From: Ktedonobacteraceae bacterium
GTDB taxonomy: Bacteria > Chloroflexota > Ktedonobacteria > Ktedonobacterales > Ktedonobacteraceae
Reading direction: 5' to 3'
DNA length: 23,573 bases
NCBI GenBank assembly: GCA_014896635.1
Contig: JADBKA010000057.1
Span: forward strand, 1 to 23,573
In this document: positions 1 to 7,861 of the stretch, piece by piece
Layout of the letters: each line of letters opens with the position of its first letter
How positions within the stretch are numbered: the first letter of the stretch is position 1
Position numbers and translations under genes: made by a program
The notes under the pieces: model-generated
The model's input: the letters and a program-made list of their open reading frames with translations, nothing else
What the model was told of the DNA's origin: nothing
Databases searched by the model: none

Positions 1-1356
1 CGTGGACATCGCTTCTGGAACATTTTCGCGCTCTGGAATGAAATGCTGGCAGGTCTGCGCAAGGCACACCAGATGGCAGGCAGCCTGGACAGTATTGGCA
101 TCGACACCTGGGGAGTCGATTACGGCCTGGTAGACGAGCGCGGCCTGCTTCTCGGCCAGCCATTCCAGTACCGCGACCGGCGTACTGACGGGATCATGGA
201 GCAAGTTTTTGCACACATCCCGCGTGAGACACTTTACCAGCGAACCGGTATCCAATTTCAGCAGTTCAACACGCTCTTCCAGCTCTACGCGCACGAACAG
301 GCACGACCGGGCGAACTGGCGCGCGCGCACCGACTCCTGCTGATCCCCGATCTGCTGCATAGCTGGCTGTGTGGCGCGCTGGTCTCTGAGCGCACAAATG
401 CGACGACGACACAGTGCTGGAATCCCTTGATGGAGACATGGGCACTCGACCTGCTGACCGACCTCGCTCTCCCAACCACTATGCTTCCACCGGTCGTTGA
501 GGCGGGGACGGCGCTGGACGTGGTTTCAGAGGAATGGCGCGACGATCTCGGTCCCGCGCGCGTCATCGCCCCGGCGACGCATGATACCGGCTCGGCAATC
601 GCAGCCACGCCGGTGTCATTGTCAGGCGGCTGGGGCTATATCAGCTCAGGTACCTGGTCGCTGGTAGGCGTCGAGTGCCAGCACCCGATTATCACCGCGC
701 AGGCGTTGGCGGCGAACTTCACCAACGAAGGGGGCATCTTTGGCACAACTCGCTTCTTGAAGAACGTCATGGGCCTCTGGCTCTTACAGGAGTGCCAGCG
801 CCACTGGGAACGCGAAGGTCAGAGCATGGATTATGACACGCTGCTGGCAGATGTGGATGCAGTCCCGCCATTCGCAGCTCTGATTGACCCGGACGATGCC
901 CGCTTCTTGGCACCTGACGATATGCCAGCCGCGATCAACAGCTATATCGTGGAACATGGGCAGGCGCCTCTCCAGGCACCGGCAGCGTTCGCGCGCTGCA
1001 TCATGGAGAGCCTGGTTTTGCGCTACTGCGAGGTATTTCGCCAGGCAAGTGCGCTGACCGGTACTGCCGTTGAGAGCGTCTATGTTCTCGGTGGCGGCGC
1101 ACGCAATACCCGCCTCAACCAGTGGCTGGCTGATGCTCTGGCTATGCCGGTTCTGGCCGGGCCATTCGAGGCAACAGCGCGAGGAAATGCATTGATGCAA
1201 CTGGTCGGTCTGGGAGAACTGCACTCACTGGCGGAAGTGCGCGCTCTGGCATGCAATACTGCCGTACAGGTGTATACACCGCACGCCTCACAACACGAGG
1301 CATGGGAAGAAGCTGCGCAGCGTTTTAGGGCGCTCAATTCAGCACGAACAGGTTGA
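1..1356 (+). CDS. rhaB: Rhamnulokinase (FGGY kinase), 5' end outside window
   Basis: The reading frame is open from base 1, so the N-terminus (about 60-70 residues, including the first ATP-binding loop) lies upstream of the window. The first in-frame ATG, at 43, is internal. 451 residues are visible. The segments SIGIDTWGVDYGL, PFQYRDRRTDG, the substrate-region TGIQFQQFNTLFQL and LIPDLLHSWLCG are typical of RhaB. They are followed by the C-terminal actin-like ATPase half with SSGTWSLVG and LGGGARN, which contact ATP in FGGY kinases. The family phosphorylates L-rhamnulose to L-rhamnulose-1-phosphate in the cytoplasm, in L-rhamnose degradation. No other rhamnose gene follows downstream, so any rha operon must lie upstream. 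Family membership is clear; exact sugar specificity is inferred from similarity. Confidence 0.9.
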   Translation, partial: RGHRFWNIFALWNEMLAGLRKAHQMAGSLDSIGIDTWGVDYGLVDERGLLLGQPFQYRDRRTDGIMEQVFAHIPRETLYQRTGIQFQQFNTLFQLYAHEQARPGELARAHRLLLIPDLLHSWLCGALVSERTNATTTQCWNPLMETWALDLLTDLALPTTMLPPVVEAGTALDVVSEEWRDDLGPARVIAPATHDTGSAIAATPVSLSGGWGYISSGTWSLVGVECQHPIITAQALAANFTNEGGIFGTTRFLKNVMGLWLLQECQRHWEREGQSMDYDTLLADVDAVPPFAALIDPDDARFLAPDDMPAAINSYIVEHGQAPLQAPAAFARCIMESLVLRYCEVFRQASALTGTAVESVYVLGGGARNTRLNQWLADALAMPVLAGPFEATARGNALMQLVGLGELHSLAEVRALACNTAVQVYTPHASQHEAWEEAAQRFRALNSARTG

Positions 1357-1410
1357 TCGCTTTGCCTCTTGCCTGTCAGGAGAGAGAATAAGAACCCGCC
1401 GGGCCTGCCT

Positions 1411-1527
1411 TCAACGCGAGACGGCATTGGTGGCAAACAGAGCCATCACGATCAGCAGACCGATCACCAGGGCAAAGATCAGGCGTAGCCAGAGGCCCGC
1501 TGTCAAAAAACGAGGAGAGCGTTTCAC
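1411..1527 (-). CDS. Small single-pass membrane peptide (38 aa), coupled to DUF971 gene
   Basis: Starting at a GTG at 1527, a 38-codon frame reads a basic N-terminus (KRSPR) followed by one long hydrophobic helix, about residues 8-32 (LRLIFALVIGLLIVMALF), and a short polar tail. The GTG overlaps the TGA stop of the upstream DUF971 gene in the sequence GTGA, a classic arrangement for translational coupling. The positive-inside pattern suggests the N-terminus in the cytoplasm. I recognise no family. The overlap, the clean hydrophobic segment and the lack of any other gene in this gap argue for a real product, but such a short frame could be chance. Confidence 0.5.
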   Translation of the reverse strand: MKRSPRFLTAGLWLRLIFALVIGLLIVMALFATNAVSR

Positions 1528-1871
1528 CGCACGGGCCTCTTTCTCCTACACTCTTCGCACTCACAGAGCGCGCGCAGCTTCTCATAGGTAAAGATGCCGG
1601 TTCTGTGTCCATCTTCCCAGACAGGAGTCAGGCCGTAGCGGCCAACCGGCTCGATATTGACGAGCGTCGTTTCTTCAACGCTCAGTTTCTCTTTGTTTTG
1701 CAGCATGCCCGGTACATCGCCTTCGCCGGCACACCAGGCGCAAGGGCAGGCCCAGCGCAACCGCTCCCAGTCGTGAACGCTTTCATGCCCATCGCTCCAG
1801 GAAAAGTAGACCCGGCGGTTATCGGCATCGAGGAAAAACGAAGTGGGGACCGGATGATTATATTGAGACAT
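1524..1871 (-). CDS. DUF971 (GBBH-like N-terminal domain) protein
   Basis: This 115-residue protein is essentially one DUF971 domain (PF06155), the domain found at the N-terminus of gamma-butyrobetaine hydroxylase and as a free-standing protein in many bacteria. Visible hallmarks are the strand pattern around RRVYFSWSDG, then RLRWACPCAWC, NIEPVGRYGLTPVWEDGH and GIFTYEKLRALCECEEC. The two C-x-C-x-x-C clusters are good candidates for a metal site; part of the family binds zinc, and stand-alone members often lie near Mrp/ApbC-type Fe-S genes, although none is visible here. The start codon at 1871 has AAGGAG 12 bases upstream. A consensus promoter lies at 1941-1969. The stop overlaps the start of the 38-residue membrane peptide. 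The biochemical function of free-standing DUF971 proteins is not settled. Confidence 0.85.
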   Translation of the reverse strand: MSQYNHPVPTSFFLDADNRRVYFSWSDGHESVHDWERLRWACPCAWCAGEGDVPGMLQNKEKLSVEETTLVNIEPVGRYGLTPVWEDGHRTGIFTYEKLRALCECEECRRKRPVR

Positions 1872-1940
1872 CTATTTACAAGGCTCCTTGTGCAAGTTCG
1901 AGGGATTGATAGCACTGACTCTCTTACCAGAACCTTCTCT

Positions 1941-1969
1941 ATTATACTCACTTGCAGGCGACAGGTCTA
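1941..1969 (-). promoter_or_regulatory. Sigma70-type promoter for the DUF971 gene
   Basis: On the minus strand there is a perfect TATAAT (1946-1941) with TAGACC (1969-1964; 4 of 6 to TTGACA) 17 bases upstream. The predicted transcript starts near 1934, giving a leader of about 60 bases before the DUF971 ATG. Confidence 0.6.
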
Positions 1970-2047
1970 CTGAGCAAACCGTTTTCTCCCCTTTCGGTCA
2001 AGATGGCCTGCGACTTTTCAGCAAGCGGGGTCATCCATATTTCTCGG

Positions 2048-2076
2048 TTGAACAAAATGCGCAATGCTGCTATACT
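2048..2076 (+). promoter_or_regulatory. Extended -10 promoter for the EF-G-like gene
   Basis: TTGAAC (2048-2053), a 17-base spacer and TATACT (2071-2076) preceded by TGC, an extended -10 element. Transcription would start near 2083 and leave a leader of about 145 bases before the ATG at 2228. This promoter lies back to back with the DUF971 promoter. Confidence 0.6.
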
Positions 2077-2227
2077 ACACATACAACACTGGAAAAGCGT
2101 AAGGCACAGTTTTTCTGCGCAGGCCGGAGGCTGTTCGCGGGATGCGCTCTTCCAATCCTTCGCCCTATGGGGCAGACATGTTTCCTCTCCGGGCCGGATG
2201 GCCGGGATTTCCACACTGGAGGTTTTG

Positions 2228-4282
2228 ATGAAGATCTATCAGGCCAAACAGATACGCAACGTGGCACTTATCTCACATGTGGGAGCAGGCAAGACATCCC
2301 TGGTAGATGCGGCGCTCTTCGACAGTGGCGCCGTCACTCGTCAGGGGAGGGTAGATGAGGGAAACTCTATCTCCGACTATGATCCCGATGAAATCAAGCG
2401 GCGTATGTCTTTAAACGTCAAGGTGCTCCCGGTCGAGTGGAAAGACTATAAGATCAACTTGATTGACACCCCTGGCTATGCTGACTTCGCTGGCGAAGTG
2501 AAAGCGGGTCTCCGTGTGGCTGACGCGGCACTCGTCGTTGTGACGGCGGAAAAAGGGGTAGAGGTTGGCACGGAACTAACCTGGCAGTATGCGGATGAGC
2601 GGCATCTACCACGCATTGTGCTGATTAACAAGCTTGACCGTGAAAATACCTCCTTCGACCAGGCTTTGGAATCGCTGCGCAGCCAGTTTGGTACGAGGGT
2701 TGTTCCCCTGCAAATCCCTATCGGCGAGCAGTCCGGCTTTAAAGGCGTTGTAGACCTGGTGAGACAAAAAGGTTATACCTTTGAAGGCGGCACGAAAGTA
2801 CAGGAAGTGCCGATCCCTGACGATGTGCAGGCAAAAGTCAGCAGTTACCGTGAACAATTAATCGAATCCGCCGTTGAGAGCGACGATGCACTGATGGAGA
2901 AGTTTCTGGAAGGCGAGGATCTGAGCGAGGCGGAACTCCTCTCGCTGATCAAAACAGGCACTGCTTCCGGCGCGTTGATTCCCGTGCTGTGTGCTTCGGC
3001 AGCAAAGAACATCGGCGTGCAAACCCTGCTCGACGCGATTATCGATTATCTGCCCAGCGCAGCAGACGCTTTGCCAGAAGATGCTCGCGCATTCGACGAC
3101 CAGCTCGCGCTCTTCGTGTTCAAGACAGCCGCCGCCCAGGTAGGTACGACGTCGCTTTTCCGCGTCTACAGCGGAACGCTCAAGTCTGACAGCCACGCCT
3201 ATAATATCCAGACAAAGGCGGATGAACGCTTCAGCCAGTTAATCACTCCGCGCGGCAAGATGCAGGAACCGGCGACAGAGATTCCGGCGGGCGATATCGG
3301 CGCCGTCGCCAAGCTTGCCAATACGCATACTGGCGATACGCTGACTAGCAGCAAGGATATCACAACGCCGCTGGAGCCGATTCACTTCCCCGAACCCTGC
3401 TATACCGTCGCTCTTTCACCAAAGAGCCAGGCCGATCTGGATAAAATGAGTAACGCTCTGGTACGTATCGCCGAAGAGGATCGCACGCTGCGCGTCTCGC
3501 GCGACCCGGAGAGCGCGGAGACGTTGCTCTCCGGTATGGGCGAGGCGCATTTGCAGATCGCCGTCGAGAGCATCAAACGCAAGTTCGCAGTCGATCTGGA
3601 AACCCACGATCCGCGCATCGCTTATCGTGAAACGATTCGCAAGAAGGCCAGAGCGAACGGTCGTCATAAGCGTCAGAGCGGCGGTCACGGTCAATTTGGC
3701 GACGTCTGGCTGGAAATTGAGCCACTGCCGCGCGAAGGGGACCAGACCTTCGTTTTTGAGGATCGCATTGTAGGTGGTGTCGTGCCTGGACAGTTCATTC
3801 CAGGCGTCGAGAAGGGAGTGCGCGACTCGCTGAAACGTGGTTTCATCTCAGGCAATCCGATGGTCTACGTGAAAGTGGGCCTCTACGACGGCAAATACCA
3901 CCCGGTGGACTCATCAGCCCAGTCCTTTGAAATCGCGGCCTCGCTCGCCATGCAGGAAGCAGTTCCCCAGGCCAGTCCGGTGATTCTGGAGCCGGTAATG
4001 CACGTCGTCATCACTGTGCCTGAGAGCAATATGGGCGATGTGATGAGCGACATCAATACCAGGCGCGGACGTGTACTCGGTATGGAATCGCTGGCAGACG
4101 GCAAGCAGCAGATCACGGCCCTGGTCCCGCAGGCCGAGATGCTGCACTACGCGACCGACCTGCGCTCCATCACCCAGGGTCGCGGCACCTTCAAGATGGA
4201 ATTCGCACAGTACGAGGAAGTGCCGGCCAACATTCAGCAGGAACTGGTCGCAGCCTACAACAAGAAGAAGGCCGAGGGTTAA
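2228..4282 (+). CDS. EF-G-like translational GTPase (EF-G2 type)
   Basis: 684 residues, the usual EF-G length. The frame is open much further upstream, but the ATG at 2228 is chosen because CTGGAGG lies 5 bases before it and homology begins there. G1 is GAGKTS (19-24), G3 is DTPGYADF (80-87), G4 is NKLD (134-137), and CASAAKNIG marks the G5 region. The switch I region (RRMSLNVKV) lacks the RGITI of canonical EF-G, and G1 reads SHVGAGKTS rather than AHIDAGKTT, which points to the EF-G paralogue group rather than the housekeeping translocase. Domain IV (GGHGQFGDVWLEIEPL) and domain V (RRGRVLGMES, FAQYEEVP) are intact. Family members act on ribosomes using GTP; whether this one translocates, recycles or rescues ribosomes cannot be told from sequence. 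It is transcribed alone. Confidence 0.88.
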   Translation: MKIYQAKQIRNVALISHVGAGKTSLVDAALFDSGAVTRQGRVDEGNSISDYDPDEIKRRMSLNVKVLPVEWKDYKINLIDTPGYADFAGEVKAGLRVADAALVVVTAEKGVEVGTELTWQYADERHLPRIVLINKLDRENTSFDQALESLRSQFGTRVVPLQIPIGEQSGFKGVVDLVRQKGYTFEGGTKVQEVPIPDDVQAKVSSYREQLIESAVESDDALMEKFLEGEDLSEAELLSLIKTGTASGALIPVLCASAAKNIGVQTLLDAIIDYLPSAADALPEDARAFDDQLALFVFKTAAAQVGTTSLFRVYSGTLKSDSHAYNIQTKADERFSQLITPRGKMQEPATEIPAGDIGAVAKLANTHTGDTLTSSKDITTPLEPIHFPEPCYTVALSPKSQADLDKMSNALVRIAEEDRTLRVSRDPESAETLLSGMGEAHLQIAVESIKRKFAVDLETHDPRIAYRETIRKKARANGRHKRQSGGHGQFGDVWLEIEPLPREGDQTFVFEDRIVGGVVPGQFIPGVEKGVRDSLKRGFISGNPMVYVKVGLYDGKYHPVDSSAQSFEIAASLAMQEAVPQASPVILEPVMHVVITVPESNMGDVMSDINTRRGRVLGMESLADGKQQITALVPQAEMLHYATDLRSITQGRGTFKMEFAQYEEVPANIQQELVAAYNKKKAEG

Positions 4283-4320
4283 GCGGCTCTGGCAGAATGC
4301 TGATCACCGGCTGAGAGGTT

Positions 4321-4350
4321 CAGGGGGCGGCAGCGAGTTGCTGCTCCCTG
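4321..4350. terminator. Stem-loop between convergent genes
   Basis: CAGGG (4321-4325) pairs with CCCTG (4346-4350), and inside it GCAGC (4330-4334) pairs with GCTGC (4340-4344) around a 5-base loop, with an asymmetric internal loop. It sits between the EF-G-like stop at 4282 and the convergent minus-strand stop at 4361. There is no clear T-run on either side, so it may be a weak bidirectional terminator or only a transcript-end stabiliser. Confidence 0.4.
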
Positions 4351-4360
4351 GCCCGGAGCC

Positions 4361-4669
4361 TTAACGATGATTTTTCTTCTTCCTTTTTGAGCCACTTCTC
4401 TGCATCCTGCTCTTCCGCTTGCGCAGTAGTGCCTGCGCCTCGCTTTCGTAACCATGATGCACCAGCCACGCATACGCTTGCTCATGCAGATCGCTTAGCG
4501 CCTGGCTGCCGGCAATCATCAGCCACATCGCCAGCTCTGGATCAGCAGGTGCCTCTGCACTCCACTGTCCCTGCGCTATAAGAAAGTCCCTTACCTGACT
4601 CACGTCCCGCGTGTGCAGAATCGCATCGAGACGCTGCCGGAATGTTGCGGGTTGCTCCTTCTCACTCAT
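4361..4669 (-). CDS. Hypothetical 102-aa protein with basic tail, coupled to the CysRS fusion
   Basis: The start ATG (4669) overlaps the TGA stop of the upstream CysRS-glycosyltransferase gene as ATGA, and AGGAG lies 5 bases before it, so the two are almost certainly co-translated. Residues 1-80 look mainly helical (FRQRLDAILHTRDVSQVRDFLIAQGQWS, then ELAMWLMIAGSQALSDLHEQAYAWL split by a short turn). The last 20 or so residues are strongly basic (RKRKSRMQR and KRKKKNHR), resembling an RNA- or ribosome-binding tail. No family is recognised. Its coupling to an aminoacyl-tRNA synthetase and its basic tail make a link to translation or tRNA plausible, but this is inference only. Confidence 0.75.
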   Translation of the reverse strand: MSEKEQPATFRQRLDAILHTRDVSQVRDFLIAQGQWSAEAPADPELAMWLMIAGSQALSDLHEQAYAWLVHHGYESEAQALLRKRKSRMQRSGSKRKKKNHR

Positions 4670-7080
4670 GATTCTCCTCTAAGAAGATGATAGTGGGGAT
4701 GCTCATGCGCGTGATCAGGCCAGTGCTGGTGTGTATGGCTGTGCGGTTGGCCAGGTGGCGGCAGTTCTTCAGGACGATGGGTATGACTCCCTTCGAGATG
4801 GTGCGCATGGTCATGCCCGAACCAGCGCGCCTGCGGATCGTAGTTCGCCACCAGCAGGCTCTGCCCATGATGCCAGCGAGCGCGGAACACGTCATAGTTC
4901 TTCTTACTCTTCGTCGCTCGCTCCTCTTCGTTCAGACTGTACCATTCGCGGTGTGGGTGCTTCCGTAGCCGCTCTGCCACGATAGGGAGAGTACACACTC
5001 TGTAGCCGCCGGCTTTGACGAAAAAGCTGAAATGAATGTCCATAAGGCGGTAGAAGCGGAACTTTTCATTGATCCAGCCAACTTCCGGCAACAGCGCACG
5101 CCGGAATGCCATCAGATAGCCTTCAACCGCATCGACATCCGGCCCCGGCGCTTCCTGAAATTCGCGCAGATCCTCTGTCACCAGACCATACGGTCCTACG
5201 ACACCTATTTCTTCATCGGCCAGCGCCGCCGCCAGCGGCTCCCAGATATTGCCGGTCACTTCTATCGAGGTGTCCAGCAGGATCACATAGCGGCCCAGGC
5301 TGGCGCGCATGGTGGCGTTGCGCCCGGCGGCAAAGCCCATATCGTGATCGGCAAAGAGGATCTGCAAGCCAATGCGCTCTCCGCCGGCGCCTACCAGACC
5401 ATCCGAGCCACTACGGCGCGCCAGATCTTCGAGATAGGGCAGCGTCTCGTCGGTTGAGCCGTTGTCAATAATCACCAGCTCGATGCTCTGTCCACCAGCA
5501 TGCCGGCAGATACTCTGGATGCAGCGTTCCAGGTCGTCGCGGCTGTTGTGCGCCAGCAGGTTGACCGAGAATGTATACCGATCAGCTCTCCGGGTGTGAT
5601 CCGGCGCATCAGACGAACTTGATATGATAAGAAACTCATCTTCATGGCGCCGCTTGAGCACAAGCGGTCCGCGCTCGCTGTCTCGTACATGATAGCCGCT
5701 TCTTTGTATCTGCTCGCGCACACGGTCGGCCTGCTCAAACGCTCCATCATGGCGCAGCAGTTCACGCTCACGTATCTGCGTTGCGATTGCGGCAGGTACC
5801 ACTGTAAGATAGAATTGCGGTTCATGTTTCAGACGCGGCAGGTCGCTGGTGAGATAGTGCTCAAGATCGAAGCCGAGGATGCGGTCAAAGTCGAGCAGCA
5901 GCGCGATGCGCGTAGTCGGATCGAGGTTGTGCGCACGCAGCATAGCCCACACGACGGCCATCGCGCGTGGCATGTTCAGGTCGTTCTCTACCTCGGCCAG
6001 AAAAGCTGTACGCCAGGGATTCGTCTCGATAGAGACATCCTTGATGCGCCGCCGGTCGGCCTGCAAGTAGAGTCGGTAGGCCAACTCGCGCAGGCGCTCA
6101 AGCGCGGTCTGCGCGGCCTGAAGAGCGCGGAACGTAAAGTTCAGGCGACTGCGATAGAGGGCGGTGGTATAGAAATAGCGCAGCGCCATCGACTCGAAAC
6201 CGCGCGCCTCGATCTCCGCGCGAATATAGGCGTTGCCGGTCGATTTCGCCATCTTCTGCCCGTCAGCCAGTAGATGCTGCGCATGCACCCAGTAGCTCAC
6301 GCATTGTTCGCCGGTATAGCCCTCGCTCTGCGCAATTTCGTCTTCGTGATGCGGAAAGATATTATCGACGCCGCCTGTATGAATATCAAACCGCCCGCCC
6401 AGATACTTCATCGACATGGCAGAGCACTCAATATGCCAGCCGGGAAAACCGCGTCCCCAGGGACTCTCCCACGCCATCTCGCGTCCAGGCTCAGCCGGCT
6501 TCCAGAGCGGAAAGTCTTCGATATTCCGACGGTCGCTGTCGCGGCCCTCATGGATGCCTGCCAGCATGTTCTCCAGCAGATTCCCCGACAATTTGCCGTA
6601 ATCAGGAAAACGCCTGGTATCGTAATACACATAGCCGTTCACTTCATAGGCAAGGTCCTTCTCCAGCAGGCGGCGGATAATCTCGATCATCTCCGCAATA
6701 TGCTCTGTCGCGCGTGGGAAAACGTGCGCGGGCAGAATATTCAATGCCCTCTCATCCTCAAGGAACGCCGCCGTATAAAAATCAGCAATCTGCCGCGAGG
6801 TCTTGCCCTCTTTGCGCGCCTGAGCGATCACCTTATCCTCACCGCGATCCAGCACTTCCTGCCGCATATGGCCGACATCGGTGATATTCTTCACATGCAC
6901 CACCTCAAAGCCGCGATACTCAAAGAGACGGCGCAGCCAGTCAGCCATCGTAAAGGTGCGCAGATTGCCAATATGGATATTGCGATAAACGGTCGGGCCA
7001 CACGAGTACATCTTGATGCGATTGGCTTGCAGCGGGATGATCTCCTCAACACGCTTCGTCAGTGTATTGTAGATTCTCAT
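4666..7080 (-). CDS. cysS: Cysteinyl-tRNA synthetase fused to a GT2 glycosyltransferase domain and His-rich tail
   Basis: One uninterrupted 804-codon frame. Residues 1-478 form a full class I CysRS: YSCGPTVY (zinc ligand C27), the HIGN signature (36-39), WHIECSAMS (C219), HHEDE (H244, E248), KMAKS (276-280), a DALR-type helical domain (about 355-410) and the small C-terminal domain (EQADRVREQIQRSGYHVRDS). From about 500 a family-2 glycosyltransferase fold begins: FSVNLLAHNSRDDLERCIQS, ELVIIDNGSTDETL, MGFAAGRNATM, YVILLDTSIEV. The usual DxD is DTS here. Residues 756-798 hold 15 histidines in 43 positions. A normal bacterial CysRS is about 460-500 residues, so the extra 300 are an added module. 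The start has GGAG 7 bases upstream. The synthetase part should charge tRNA-Cys in the cytoplasm. The role of the fused parts is unknown. Confidence 0.9.
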   Translation of the reverse strand: MRIYNTLTKRVEEIIPLQANRIKMYSCGPTVYRNIHIGNLRTFTMADWLRRLFEYRGFEVVHVKNITDVGHMRQEVLDRGEDKVIAQARKEGKTSRQIADFYTAAFLEDERALNILPAHVFPRATEHIAEMIEIIRRLLEKDLAYEVNGYVYYDTRRFPDYGKLSGNLLENMLAGIHEGRDSDRRNIEDFPLWKPAEPGREMAWESPWGRGFPGWHIECSAMSMKYLGGRFDIHTGGVDNIFPHHEDEIAQSEGYTGEQCVSYWVHAQHLLADGQKMAKSTGNAYIRAEIEARGFESMALRYFYTTALYRSRLNFTFRALQAAQTALERLRELAYRLYLQADRRRIKDVSIETNPWRTAFLAEVENDLNMPRAMAVVWAMLRAHNLDPTTRIALLLDFDRILGFDLEHYLTSDLPRLKHEPQFYLTVVPAAIATQIRERELLRHDGAFEQADRVREQIQRSGYHVRDSERGPLVLKRRHEDEFLIISSSSDAPDHTRRADRYTFSVNLLAHNSRDDLERCIQSICRHAGGQSIELVIIDNGSTDETLPYLEDLARRSGSDGLVGAGGERIGLQILFADHDMGFAAGRNATMRASLGRYVILLDTSIEVTGNIWEPLAAALADEEIGVVGPYGLVTEDLREFQEAPGPDVDAVEGYLMAFRRALLPEVGWINEKFRFYRLMDIHFSFFVKAGGYRVCTLPIVAERLRKHPHREWYSLNEEERATKSKKNYDVFRARWHHGQSLLVANYDPQARWFGHDHAHHLEGSHTHRPEELPPPGQPHSHTHQHWPDHAHEHPHYHLLRGES

Positions 7081-7381
7081 GGCAGGACTCCAGCCACTAC
7101 GCAGGCAGCAGAAAAAAGAATTTCAGTTCGACTTACACATCTATCATATCAATCTATTTTAAGGGTGATTATGTGGAAATCAGCCTCGCTTGCAGAAACT
7201 CCATGTTCATAATCACGATTCGATTGGATTTGACACCGCTCATCTCTCTAATAGTATTTACAGGAGAAGGATACGTCAAGCATCGAGCCTGCCAGTAAAG
7301 ATGAGAACACAAAAGTGGAACCGCTGGCCGGATCGTCTATCCTGGCACGGTCCCACCTCTCGTGCTCATCAAGATTGGGCG
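7081..7381. other. Intergenic stretch upstream of the CysRS fusion, no gene seen
   Basis: 301 bases between the start of the CysRS fusion gene and the stop of yqeY, both on the minus strand. I find no convincing coding frame on either strand. A TATGAT on the minus strand at 7148-7143 could be a -10 element for the CysRS fusion gene, but the sequence 17 bases upstream (TAATCA) is a poor -35. No terminator with a T-run was found after yqeY. Confidence 0.4.
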
Positions 7382-7861
7382 CTACTGCGTCATTTCGCGC
7401 ACAATCTGCTGTACCAGCGCACCCGCAGCACGTCCTTTCGTCTCCTTTGCTGCCAGCGGCATCACTTTCCTGAACTCTTTGCCATGCTCCTCGATCAAAC
7501 GCGCAACGACCGCCCGGATCTCGTCGTCGCTCATCTGCGCACCCTGCAAGTACGATTGCAGAATCTCCATCTCGCGCTGCTCTTTCTCCACCAGATCCTG
7601 GCGGCCCCCCTGTCTGTAGAGCGGAATCGCCTGGCTGCGCTTCTTGATTTCCTGTTCCATTACTTTCAAAACATCGGCCTCAGTCAAGGGCTGACCGTAT
7701 TCAGGATGCTTGCGGTCGGTACGGGCCACTTCGAGATTGTGAATCGCGCCCAGGGCCATGCGCAGCGTATCGAGCCGGGATTGATCGCGCGCACGCTGTG
7801 CATCTTTTATATCTTCACGTAGTTTTCGTTCCAGCGAGAATTCCTGTCGTTCCTGCGTCAT
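7382..7861 (-). CDS. yqeY: YqeY family (GatB/YqeY domain) protein
   Basis: 159 residues from the ATG at 7861, chosen over an upstream in-frame ATG at 7921 because AAGGGGAG lies 4 bases before it and the family normally begins at this point. The pattern is standard: SLERKLREDIKDAQRARDQ, LDTLRMALGAIHNLE, LTEADVLKVMEQEIKKRSQAI, a YRQGGRQDLVEKEQREMEIL stretch, and LVQQIVREM at the end. YqeY resembles the tRNA-binding tail domain of GatB, the amidotransferase subunit that corrects mischarged tRNA, but free-standing members have no proven reaction. It is a cytoplasmic helical protein. Only 73 bases separate it from the TnpB gene upstream on the same strand, so the insertion lies where the yqeY promoter would be. 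Confidence 0.88.
   Translation of the reverse strand: MTQERQEFSLERKLREDIKDAQRARDQSRLDTLRMALGAIHNLEVARTDRKHPEYGQPLTEADVLKVMEQEIKKRSQAIPLYRQGGRQDLVEKEQREMEILQSYLQGAQMSDDEIRAVVARLIEEHGKEFRKVMPLAAKETKGRAAGALVQQIVREMTQ

Noticed and set aside
1376..1612. A 78-codon minus-strand frame
   Set aside because: It overlaps the end of the DUF971 gene in another frame and has no convincing protein features. The 38-codon frame in this place is better supported.
4666..7080. The CysRS fusion as an assembly or frameshift artefact
   Set aside because: The frame is open throughout with steady codon use across the junction near residue 480-500, and the downstream gene is coupled to the end of the tail. It still needs comparison with relatives.
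6274..7212. A 312-codon plus-strand frame
   Set aside because: It is antisense to the CysRS part of the fusion gene; its protein has no recognisable domain and no ribosome binding site.
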